DNA from: Metabacillus rhizolycopersici
GTDB taxonomy: Bacteria > Bacillota > Bacilli > Bacillales > Bacillaceae
Reading direction: 5' to 3'
Assembly (NCBI RefSeq): GCF_020075705.1
Contig: NZ_JAIQUM010000019.1
Location: 1 to 64,000, forward strand
DNA: 64,000 nucleotides
A program made the position numbers and the translations under genes. The notes under the pieces were generated by a model. It made no database searches. It saw only the letters and a program-made list of their open reading frames with translations, and was not told the DNA's origin. Below are positions 35,323 through 42,811 of the stretch, in pieces. Every line of letters begins with the position of its first letter. Positions within the stretch are counted from its first letter, which is position 1.

Positions 35323-36009
35323 TTGGCTATTAAGTATGTAACGATTTCAAAAGCTGCTTCTCTTATTGGAGAAAAAACATATTTATTAAAAGAGTGGGAA
35401 AGAGATTTTTCAGAGTTTATTACCATTGAGCGAGATGAGAAGAACGCAAGAAGATTAACAATGGAAAATATCGAAATTTTACGGAAAATCAAATCGTTTA
35501 AAGATAGCAATATGGATGAACAAACAATAAAGCAGCTTTTACAAAATCAAAATGGATCAATAGCTACCTCGAAAACTCAAGTAGATCAGGAAGACGTCAC
35601 AGAAATCAAAGAGTCTCTTTCGAAAATTACAGCATTTATCGATTCGACAGAGGTGCAACAAGTTCTGGAAATGAATGCACGCTTAAAAGAACTAGAGCAA
35701 AATATTGTGTTTTCCATTAGTCAACAAGTGAATGAAACGGCTAAGCTGCAAACGGAAGTAGCAAGAATCGAATTTTCTGATGTTCAGGAAATGATCTCAT
35801 CTTTATCTGATGCCTCTGTAGTTGAACGGGAAGTATTTAAGGAAGAAGTTCACCGTGAACGCGAACTTTTCCGAAATCAAACAGATTTGCGAGAAGAACG
35901 ATTCTTGGCCTTTATTAAACAGCACCAAAACAGACAAGAGCGCATTAAACAGGAGCAAAGATCAACAGGCTTGTCGTTTATTAAACAATTTATCGGTTTT
36001 GCTAAATAA
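35323..36009 (+). CDS. MerR-like HTH protein with C-terminal DUF3967-type coiled coil
   Basis: This 228-residue protein starts at TTG behind GGTGAGG. The N-terminal MerR-type helix-turn-helix (about 5-70: YVTISKAASLIGEKTYLLKEWERDF, then RRLTMENIEILRKIKSFKDSNM) is followed by a Gln/Glu-rich coiled coil (about 90-215) and a basic tail. MerR proteins with this long C-terminal helix are common in Bacillus and include chromosome-segregation-like (RacA-like) and plasmid-derived forms. No ligand cysteines are present. It is an insertion relative to the B. subtilis gene order. Target and function unknown. Confidence 0.75.
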   Translation: MAIKYVTISKAASLIGEKTYLLKEWERDFSEFITIERDEKNARRLTMENIEILRKIKSFKDSNMDEQTIKQLLQNQNGSIATSKTQVDQEDVTEIKESLSKITAFIDSTEVQQVLEMNARLKELEQNIVFSISQQVNETAKLQTEVARIEFSDVQEMISSLSDASVVEREVFKEEVHRERELFRNQTDLREERFLAFIKQHQNRQERIKQEQRSTGLSFIKQFIGFAK

Positions 36010-36046
36010 ACTGTAAAAAGGTCGTTCAAGTCGATTGGCGAGAATA

Positions 36047-36170
36047 TCCCCCTGCAGGTAGACAGTGTTATAAGACCATTTTAATTATGCGGTCTTACAC
36101 TAATGCTTGGAGGGGGCTTTTCTATGACAAAACAGGAAGATTGAACTATATTGTTTTATCCAATATAGTT
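36047..36170 (+). other. structured intergenic element (nested hairpins)
   Basis: CCCCCT (36048-36053) pairs across the element with AGGGGG near 36112. Inside it are AGTGT/ACACT and AAGACC/GGTCTT stems, and CTTTTC follows. A second hairpin, AACTATATTG/CAATATAGTT, lies at about 36144-36170. The nested layout is more elaborate than a simple terminator. It may be a small structured RNA or a repeat remnant. Confidence 0.45.
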
Positions 36171-36242
36171 AACGGGTGGTAACACCTCCATTGATGGAAC
36201 TCTCTCTGTAAAAATCAAATTATTTAGTAAAGGATGATAAAA

Positions 36243-36737
36243 ATGGAGAATACATCAACAACACTTACGATGACTCGTCGCTTTGATGTGACTGCGGAAA
36301 AAGTATTTGATGCCTGGCTGAACCCAGAAATGATGAAAAAATGGTTTTTTACAATGGAACCAACGAATAAAGTGACAAAAAATGATCCTCGTGTGGGTGG
36401 ATCTTGGGAAATTGTTGACCATAGAGAAGGGAAAGATTACAGGGCAATCGGTGAGTACATAGAAGTTGATCCACCAAGTAAATTGGTTTTCACATTTAAA
36501 ATGCCGCAATTCAGTGATATGGAGGACAGAATTTCCGTTGAAATTAAACCTGTTGAAAATGGTTGCGAGATGACCTTCACACAAATAATTGTCATTCCTC
36601 ACGAAGAAGGTTGGACTGAGGGAGACATTGAAAAAGCACATAATGAATATAGTAGTCAAACCGAACAAGGTTGGTATTATATGTTTTTAGGGTTAAAACA
36701 ATTAGTTGAAACGGGTAAAGTTAAGTATCCATCTTAA
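36243..36737 (+). CDS. SRPBCC / AHSA1-domain protein
   Basis: This 164-residue single-domain protein starts at ATG 36243, 8 nt after AAAGGA. The activator-of-Hsp90-like START fold is recognisable by FDVTAEKVFDAWLNPEMMKKWFF at the N-terminus, DPRVGGSWEIVDHREGKDYRAIGEYIEVDPPSKLVFTF in the middle and the C-terminal EQGWYYMFLGLKQLVE helix. The fold binds hydrophobic ligands. Bacterial members are mostly of unknown role, often linked to stress or partnered with ArsR regulators, but no ArsR gene is adjacent. It is monocistronic by context. Confidence 0.85.
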   Translation: MENTSTTLTMTRRFDVTAEKVFDAWLNPEMMKKWFFTMEPTNKVTKNDPRVGGSWEIVDHREGKDYRAIGEYIEVDPPSKLVFTFKMPQFSDMEDRISVEIKPVENGCEMTFTQIIVIPHEEGWTEGDIEKAHNEYSSQTEQGWYYMFLGLKQLVETGKVKYPS

Positions 36738-36884
36738 AGAACATTCATGAGCAACAAATAAGATGAGTGGGAATAACTGCCGGTAAAATTAACATTATAA
36801 ACAGAGACATTACTATAAAAGGTAAAGCCATTGTGCTCAGGTTGAATACCGAATCACAATGGCTCTACTTTTTGTTTAGGATCT

Positions 36885-36986
36885 TGTACTGTGGATAAGC
36901 ACGCGGCATCCAGATCAGCGCCTAGCCCCTCGAGGTCTTATGCTTGCCTTAGGCTGATCAAGGCGCTTGCACTTTTGTTCTTCCAG
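36885..36986. repeat. dispersed repeat family 1, internally deleted copy
   Basis: CTTGTACTGTGGATAAGC, GCGCCTAGCCCCTCGAGGTC and CTGATCAAGGCGCTT are present, but the central palindrome is missing. It lies between the AHSA1 gene and yqhL. Confidence 0.75.
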
Positions 36987-37001
36987 TTCAAACTGCAATA
37001 C

Positions 37002-37394
37002 TTAGTTCACTTTGTTTTTTACCTTTATTTTTCCTGTCCAACCTTTAAATCCACCTTTTAGGTAGTTTAAATCATTGTAGCCTTTTCGTTTTAGCATTTG
37101 TGCTGCACGGCCACTGCGAGTTGTATTTTGGCAATATAAGTACACCGGTTGGTCTGGACGAATTTCTTTATAGCGTTGACGTAATTGGGAAAGTGGTATG
37201 TTTCTTGCACCTAAAATATGACCGCCCTCAAATTCATTAGGTTCACGAACATCAATTAATTGCGCTTTGCGATAGCCTGAACGGAATTCTTCTTCTGTTA
37301 ATTGTTTCATTATCTTCCGTTGGTAGAAAAAAGTAATCGCAGAGTAAATAAGCATCGCTGATGTTAAAATAACTAGTAACAAAACTGTTGTCAA
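37002..37394 (-). CDS. yqhL: membrane-anchored rhodanese-like protein
   Basis: This 130-residue protein starts at TTG behind AAAGGGG. One N-terminal membrane segment (about 3-24) is followed by a rhodanese domain with LIDVREPNEFEGGHILGARNIPL and active-site Cys C88 in YLYCQNTTRSGRAAQ, then YNDLNYLKGGFKGWTG. It is a sulfurtransferase-like protein at the cytoplasmic face. It matches B. subtilis YqhL in length and position, next to lipM. The natural sulfur acceptor is unknown. Confidence 0.9.
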   Translation of the reverse strand: MTTVLLLVILTSAMLIYSAITFFYQRKIMKQLTEEEFRSGYRKAQLIDVREPNEFEGGHILGARNIPLSQLRQRYKEIRPDQPVYLYCQNTTRSGRAAQMLKRKGYNDLNYLKGGFKGWTGKIKVKNKVN

Positions 37395-37551
37395 AATGTT
37401 CGACCCCTTTATATGTTGTTTTCTTGTTTGTATCCTCAGATAAACTCTAATGTAGACTTCTATTATTATATAGAAGCTTGTCTAAATTGTCATCAGATAA
37501 CATGCAATATTATTCCCATCCATCCCAAATTCTGCTAGACTAAAATAATAA

Positions 37552-37705
37552 AGTGCGACTTTCATCAGTGGGTGTTTTCTTTATCCTCCACTGTTTGTAA
37601 GCGAGATTTACCTTGGATTTTACGGGCAGTTTTCAAAATTCATAACCTTCACTTTGTAGATTCACTAAAAGTTTATGGTTTGGATGTTACAGTTCGTTAA
37701 TGCGG
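37552..37705. repeat. dispersed repeat family 2, copy upstream of lipM
   Basis: It starts AAAGTGCGACTTTCATCAGT, then GTAAGCGAGATTTA and TTTACGGGCAGTTTTC, and ends TTCGTTAATGCGGGA. It fills most of the yqhL-lipM gap. Confidence 0.65.
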
Positions 37706-37735
37706 GAGAAAATTCAAAAAAAGAAGGGTTATATG

Positions 37736-38572
37736 ATGACGAAAGAAGTTTGGCGGTATATTGATTCAGGCAATTGCTCACCATCCTTTAATATGGCATT
37801 GGATGAAGCGTTATTAAAATGGCATAGTGAAGGGGAAATTCCTCCTACAATTAGGTTTTATGGCTGGGACCCTGCCACACTTTCGATTGGGTATTTCCAA
37901 AAGGTTGAAAAAGAGATAAATTTAGACGCTGTTAAAAAATATGGCCTAGGGTTTGTCAGAAGACCTACAGGTGGTCGTGCAGTTTTGCATGACAAAGAGC
38001 TTACATATAGTGTCATTGTTTCCGAAGAGCATCCGGAAATGCCTCAAACGGTGACTGAAGCCTATCGTGTCATTTCTGAGGGGATTTTAGAAGGTTTTAA
38101 AAATTTAGGTCTTGATGCATACTTTGCGATTCCACGGTCAGACGAAGAAAAACAAGGATTAAAATCTCATCGTTCAGCGGTTTGTTTTGATGCACCTTCT
38201 TGGTATGAGCTTGTTGTTGAAGGACGTAAAGTAGCTGGAAGTGCACAAACTCGTCAAAAGGGCGTTATCTTACAGCATGGTTCTATTTTGCTAGATCTTG
38301 ATGAGGATATGTTATTTGACTGTTTTAACTATTCGAATGACAAAGTACGAGAAAGAATGCAACGAGCATTTAAAGGTAAGGCTGTTGCAGCAAATATGCT
38401 CCGAGAAGAACCTGTCACAATTGAAGAAGCGAAAAAGGCGTTTAAAGCTGGTTTTGAAAAGGGCTTACAAATTGAATTAGAACCTTATGAGTTATCATCT
38501 GAAGAACTTGATTATGTAAAGAAAATTGCTAGGGAAAAGTATGAAAGTGAAGAATGGAATTTTAAGCGTTAA
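37736..38572 (+). CDS. lipM: octanoyl-[GcvH]:protein N-octanoyltransferase, LipM
   Basis: This 278-residue protein starts at ATG 37736, 7 nt after AGAAGGG; this start gives the same length as B. subtilis LipM and places the catalytic cysteine at C150 ([15 protein letters not shown]). Other family motifs are [19 protein letters not shown] and [22 protein letters not shown] with the conserved Lys. LipM moves octanoate from acyl carrier protein to GcvH, starting lipoate assembly, which fits its place beside the glycine cleavage operon. A terminator follows. Confidence 0.95.
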   Translation: MTKEVWRYIDSGNCSPSFNMALDEALLKWHSEGEIPPTIRFYGWDPATLSIGYFQKVEKEINLDAVKKYGLGFVRRPTGGRAVLHDKELTYSVIVSEEHPEMPQTVTEAYRVISEGILEGFKNLGLDAYFAIPRSDEEKQGLKSHRSAVCFDAPSWYELVVEGRKVAGSAQTRQKGVILQHGSILLDLDEDMLFDCFNYSNDKVRERMQRAFKGKAVAANMLREEPVTIEEAKKAFKAGFEKGLQIELEPYELSSEELDYVKKIAREKYESEEWNFKR

Positions 38573-38588
38573 AGTAGGAAGAATAGTC

Positions 38589-38622
38589 AAAGATGTGATC
38601 TTAATGGTCGCATCTTTTTTTT
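38589..38622 (+). terminator. terminator after lipM
   Basis: AAAGATGTGA/TCGCATCTTT (one G-T pair) with a 9-nt loop is followed by a T run. Confidence 0.85.
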
Positions 38623-38806
38623 ATCTCTACTAACAATAAAATGTTGAAAAAAATTTTTTTCGACAAATCCAGTTAGAAACCTTGTTTTATCAACAATCTA
38701 CGACAAATTTAACTATGCAAGTTACAAAATTCTTCAAAAACCATTATTTACGGTTTAGAATCTTGGTCAAACTCAAGTTTTCGTCTTTTTTTAACTAGTT
38801 ATTGAT

Positions 38807-38837
38807 TTGACAAAACAACAACTATTTGACCTATAAA
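38807..38837 (+). promoter_or_regulatory. candidate nrdJ promoter
   Basis: TTGACA at 38807-38812 and TATAAA at 38832-38837 are separated by 19 bp, slightly long for a sigma-A promoter. The NrdR-like boxes overlap or immediately follow it. Confidence 0.4.
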
Positions 38838-38884
38838 TCTATATATGGTATTGGTGGTGGAATGTAATTGCTATATATTGAATT
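38836..38884 (+). promoter_or_regulatory. two NrdR-box-like operators
   Basis: CTATATATGG (38839-38848) and CTATATATTG (38871-38880) resemble the centre of the NrdR consensus ACACWATATATWGTGT. Their 32-bp spacing equals the three-turn spacing typical of paired NrdR sites. They lie 70-110 bp before the nrdJ start. Confidence 0.5.
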
Positions 38885-38950
38885 GTGAGATGCGGTATGG
38901 TAAATTTAATCAGATGTTTTACTAGAAGGATAGATAGAGGAGTTGGTACA

Positions 38951-39517
38951 ATGACTGTTGGTACTGAGCAGAAGATGAGTCTGAATGTTGAGAAACTAAA
39001 TAAAGATATTTCCGCATTTCCACAGGTTCATCCAATAACAGAGGATATGAAGTTAACACATAAAGGTGTATCAAGACTGGTTATGCTTGATCGTTATACG
39101 TTTAAGGATACGGAGAAGATTACCTTATCTGAAGGGGACTTTGTTGTTCTTACAATTAAAGAGGATCCAAAATTCCCTGCGCGTGGACTTGGTTATATTA
39201 AAGAAATAGACTGGGAAGCAAAAACAGCAATCGTTCTTGTAGATGATGAATATCGTCATTCATTAGACAAACCTGAGGAAGTAGAGACAGGTTTCGTAAA
39301 ACGCTCATTAGACGTCATTGAGAAGCCACTTGAAATCTTTTACGAACAAATTGCCAAACGTAACGCAACTGGCTTAGCATCTGTAGAATCTACGGAAGAG
39401 AAACGCAACGAATGGTTCGAGAAGTTTTATCAAGAATTAGTCAGTTTAAACTTTATCCCAGCTGGACGTGTATTGTATGGAGCTGGTGCTGGTACGGACG
39501 TTACTTATTTTAATTGT
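38951..39517 (+). CDS. nrdJ: adenosylcobalamin-dependent ribonucleotide reductase NrdJ, exon 1
   Basis: Exon 1 is 189 codons from ATG 38951, 8 nt after AGAGGAG. It codes for the N-terminal region ending GRVLYGAGAGTDVTYFNC. The last codon is the N-terminal redox-active cysteine of class II reductases. Beyond it the reading frame enters a group II intron and stops after five foreign residues. Joining to 42263-42490 and 42812-44572 restores one continuous 851-codon frame. NrdJ reduces ribonucleotides using a cobalamin-generated thiyl radical and works with or without oxygen. B. subtilis lacks it at this position, so it is an insertion between lipM and mntR. Confidence 0.92.
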
Positions 39518-42262
39518 GCGCGCAACGTTGCCTAATACAAAGGACGTGAGAAATCACTCCTCAAAATAGGCGGACATAAAATTAATGTCTAACTTTAGAG
39601 ATGAATTATTAGGGGAAGTTCCTAACTAGTTTGAATACTGGCAAATTAAGCCTGAGGGTACGACAGGCATAATGAGTACTATCATTTTTGTCTGAAGCTC
39701 GTTAACTAGGCGAAAACCGATCCTGAGATGGTAGGGAAGTAGTCGTGGCGCTATAAAAAAGATATGGTGAGAATGTTCCTAAGGAACTGACGAACCTCCG
39801 AATGTACGGCTCGTAAAAGTAGGGAGATGAAAATGAACATCTTCACCTGTAAATGCAGGTTCAGTCTTGGTTAAAGTATTGCAGTTTGCTTTGACTAATT
39901 TTATCCCTTAGAGGATAAAAGTCTTGAGTCCACCAGTAATGGGCAAAAAGACGGCTGACGGGTTAAAGGATGGCACCTAAGTCTTTATGTAAAGCTAGTC
40001 TCTAAGGAACGTTGGAAGCCAACAAGAGAATGTTAAGGAATGGTACTTCCAAAGTCTCTAAACAGTAGGAAATGACTGTTGAATGTTGGTGGCGGTTAGC
40101 CCGTAGTAGTGTAGAAATAGGGTAATTCCTATGGAGCGAAGGGGCATAGTCTACCGAACTTTATTAAAAGTTAATAATAAGTAATCTAATTGAAGCTTGT
40201 TAAGGAAGCCGTTGTGCAAACCTGACTAAAGCCATACCACCAAAGAAAGGCGGTGGTGCAAAATGGTACAAAAACTTAACTATCCGAACGGTGAGCGTGA
40301 ATTCAGAAAAATTCAAGATAGATTTTATAAAGAAACGTTGGAATGTATGGAAAAGGGTAACAGAATTTCATTTAAAGGATTAATGGAAATAATAACTTCT
40401 GATGCAGTTATTATTAGTGCCATACACAAACTAAAAGCCAACAAGGGGAGCCAAACACCGGGAAGTAATGGGAAAAATATTAGAGATTCTTTTCTAGAAC
40501 TAGACCTTGAGGTAAGTATAGGGAAAATCAAAAATAGTTTAAGCCATTATAAACCTGGAGATGTAAGAAGAAAGTGGATTCCCAAACCTGGTAAAAGTGA
40601 AAAACGTCCACTAGGGATACCTGATATTGAAGATAGAGTCATACAAGAATGTGTAAGGTCAGTAATTGAACCCATTCTAGAGGCACAGTTCTTCAAACAC
40701 TCATATGGATTTAGACCTATGCGAGACGCAAGTATGGCCCTTGAGAGAGTGTCAGACATAACCCAAAAGACAAATTATCATTGGATAATTGAAGGAGATA
40801 TCAGTAAATTCTTCGATAAAGTCAACCACACTATTCTCATAAAGAAGCTTTATTCAATGGGGATTAAGGACAGACGAGTTCTAATGATAATTAAGCAAAT
40901 GCTAAAAGCAGGAATCATGGATGAAATTAAAACTAATGAGCTTGGTACTCCACAAGGTGGAATTATTTCTCCACTACTAGCAAACGTATATTTAAATAGT
41001 TTCGACCATTGGATATCCAACCAATGGGAAACTAAACGTACTAGACATAACTATAGTAGGATAGACGGTAAATATGCACAGCTAAAGAAAACCAATCTCA
41101 TACCATGTTTTCTAATTAGATATGCTGACGATTGGGTTATCGTCACAAATAGTAAGAAAAACGCCGAAAAGCTAACTCTCAAGATTCAAAAATTCTTAAG
41201 TGAAAAGTTAAAACTTACCTTGTCGATGGAGAAAACTAAAATAACAAACATCAGAAAACGACACATAACATTTCTTGGTTTCGATTATAAAAAGGTTAAA
41301 GGAAATGGAAAATTTGGATGGATATCAAGAAGCAGACCCAATAAAGAAAGATTCCTTAGTAAGATTAATGAGATTAAAAATGACATTTATATGATTAGAA
41401 AACGAGATACAATTGAAAAGAAAATCAATGATTTAATCATAGTCAACTCAAAAATTAGAGGGATTTTGAATTATTACAAGTTTGCGACTTGGATAAGTGT
41501 GGAGGCTAAGAAATACTCAAGAGTACTGAGCTATGCAGGGTGGAACTCTCTAGCACCAATAGGAGCGAAATGGATTCCAGCCAACCACGTGGATAATCTT
41601 AGAAGTGTGCATGGGGAATATACAACCGGCATTCCTGCTATCGAATATGGGGACAACAAAATTAAGATTGGTCTAACTAACTTATCATTTATTAGATGGG
41701 AACAAGCCAAACTTAAAAGAGTTAAAGAAACCCCATACACAGAAGAGGGAAGGCAAATATATTTCAAAAGAACATTCAAGAGGCAACCATTGCATAGGGC
41801 AGATGATTTACTCAAACACCGACTTTCGCATGCGATAGCATACTCAAATCGTATAGCATCAAAAGCTAAATACAACTTCGAATATATGATGAACAGTTGT
41901 TATGCATTTAACAGAGACAAAGGGAAATGTAGGGTCTGTAAGGAATTTCTACTTCCAGAGGAAACACATACCCATCACATAGATCCGAAGTTGCCTTTAG
42001 ACAAGGTCAACAGAGTGGTGAACTTAGCATCTGTACACAAAGCCTGTCACAAATTAATCCATGAAGATGTAAACCTTAATCTTCTTGAAGAAAAAGTGAA
42101 GAAGAACGTTCAAAAGTTTAGAGAAAAGCTAAAGTAACAACAATTAGATAATTTATCGGTAGATGGGGCGCCGTGTGCGGTGAAAGTCGCACGCACGGTG
42201 CTAACCGGGGGAAAAGAACGCCTTACATGTAATGGTGAAGGACTGTTCTTACCTATCGGAAC
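39518..42262 (+). mobile_element. group II intron in nrdJ
   Basis: A 2745-nt intron interrupts nrdJ after the Cys codon. Domain V is clear at 42169-42202 (34 nt, GCGCCGTGTGCG...GAAA...CGCACGCACGGTGC) with a CGC triad instead of the commoner AGC. Domain VI follows, its base closed by CCG/CGG, and the intron ends AAC. Boundaries were set by exon frame and protein conservation (FNC|YVMPF). The 5' end then reads GCGCG rather than GTGYG, although GTGCG occurs two bases upstream, so allow 2 nt of error. Domain IV carries a reverse transcriptase gene. The element lies on the coding strand, as splicing requires. Confidence 0.9.
40263..42137 (+). CDS. ltrA: group II intron-encoded reverse transcriptase/maturase with HNH endonuclease
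   Basis: This 624-residue intron protein has reverse transcriptase blocks including KPGKSEKRPLGIPDIEDRVIQ, FRPMRDASMALE, IEGDISKFFDKVNH, GTPQGGIISPLLANVYL and the catalytic RYADDWVIV (YADD 287-290). A maturase X domain follows (about 370-500). The C-terminal HNH endonuclease has CRVC near 556 and THTHHIDPKLPL...NLASVHKACHKLIH. It promotes intron splicing and retrohoming by target-primed reverse transcription. All key residues look intact, so the intron is probably mobile or recently so. The ATG follows AAAGGCGGTGG. Confidence 0.95.
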   Translation: MVQKLNYPNGEREFRKIQDRFYKETLECMEKGNRISFKGLMEIITSDAVIISAIHKLKANKGSQTPGSNGKNIRDSFLELDLEVSIGKIKNSLSHYKPGDVRRKWIPKPGKSEKRPLGIPDIEDRVIQECVRSVIEPILEAQFFKHSYGFRPMRDASMALERVSDITQKTNYHWIIEGDISKFFDKVNHTILIKKLYSMGIKDRRVLMIIKQMLKAGIMDEIKTNELGTPQGGIISPLLANVYLNSFDHWISNQWETKRTRHNYSRIDGKYAQLKKTNLIPCFLIRYADDWVIVTNSKKNAEKLTLKIQKFLSEKLKLTLSMEKTKITNIRKRHITFLGFDYKKVKGNGKFGWISRSRPNKERFLSKINEIKNDIYMIRKRDTIEKKINDLIIVNSKIRGILNYYKFATWISVEAKKYSRVLSYAGWNSLAPIGAKWIPANHVDNLRSVHGEYTTGIPAIEYGDNKIKIGLTNLSFIRWEQAKLKRVKETPYTEEGRQIYFKRTFKRQPLHRADDLLKHRLSHAIAYSNRIASKAKYNFEYMMNSCYAFNRDKGKCRVCKEFLLPEETHTHHIDPKLPLDKVNRVVNLASVHKACHKLIHEDVNLNLLEEKVKKNVQKFREKLK

Positions 42263-42490
42263 TACGTTATGCCATTTGTGCAAGATTCACGAGAAGGTAT
42301 TTCGGAGCATCGTAAGCAGGTCATGGAAATCATGAGTCGCGGTGGCGGTGTCGGAACAAATGGATCAACATTACGTCCACGAAATACGTTAGCGCGTGGC
42401 GTAAACGGGAAATCATCAGGATCTGTATCTTGGTTGGATGATATTGCTAAATTGACACATCTTGTTGAGCAAGGTGGAAGTCGCAGGGGT
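42263..42490 (+). CDS. nrdJ: NrdJ, exon 2
   Basis: Exon 2 is 76 codons, continuing the protein as YVMPFVQDSREGISEHRKQ, the substrate-loop region SRGGGVGTNGSTLRPRNTLARGVNGKSSGSVSW, and ending LVEQGGSRRG. Only 228 nt long, it lies between the group II intron and a group I intron. Without splicing the frame ends two codons later (ATG TAG). The exon has no ribosome binding site of its own and so depends on splicing for use. Confidence 0.9.
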
Positions 42491-42811
42491 ATGTAGATCA
42501 TTCAAGTGCTCCTGCGTAAAAAAACCTCGTGAATTGCTGGGAAATCTTTACATGACTTACTGGCTACAACGTAACTGGAAACGGTAAGCGTGAATGCTTA
42601 AAAACAGCAAGTGGATAAAGACAATCAGCAGCCAAGCTCCTTAAATGGAGAAGGTTCAACGACCATCGAAAGCACGTCTAGAATGACGGAAGCAAGTAGA
42701 GTAGGAATCAAGTGATTCCGAAGTGCGAGGGCACTCACAAAGAGTGTAAGATATGGTCTGAACTCTATGGTGACTTAGAGAGTTGATCTAACGAATCAAC
42801 GTAACAAAATG
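42491..42811 (+). ncRNA. group I self-splicing intron in nrdJ
   Basis: This 321-nt intron has no open frame of its own. P1: exon CGCAGGGGT (42482-42490) pairs at all nine positions with GCTCCTGCG (42508-42516), including the required U-G pair at the splice site. Core elements are P AATTGCTGGGAAA (42532-42544), Q AATCAGCAGCCAAGC (42623-42637), R GTTCAACGACCATC (42654-42667) and S AAGATATGGTCTGAACTC (42748-42765). P7 is GACCAT/ATGGTC. The intron ends with the omega G at 42811, and splicing joins GGSRRG to AQMIML in frame. No homing endonuclease is encoded, so it is either immobile or mobilised in trans. Confidence 0.95.

Noticed and set aside
36171..36200. T-box-like string GGGTGGTAACAC before the AHSA1 gene
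   Set aside because: No specifier stem or T-box leader layout, and the downstream gene is not an aminoacyl-tRNA synthetase or amino-acid gene.
38573..38950. Cobalamin riboswitch before the B12-dependent nrdJ
   Set aside because: No B12-box-like sequence (GCCACTG) or extended leader structure is visible.
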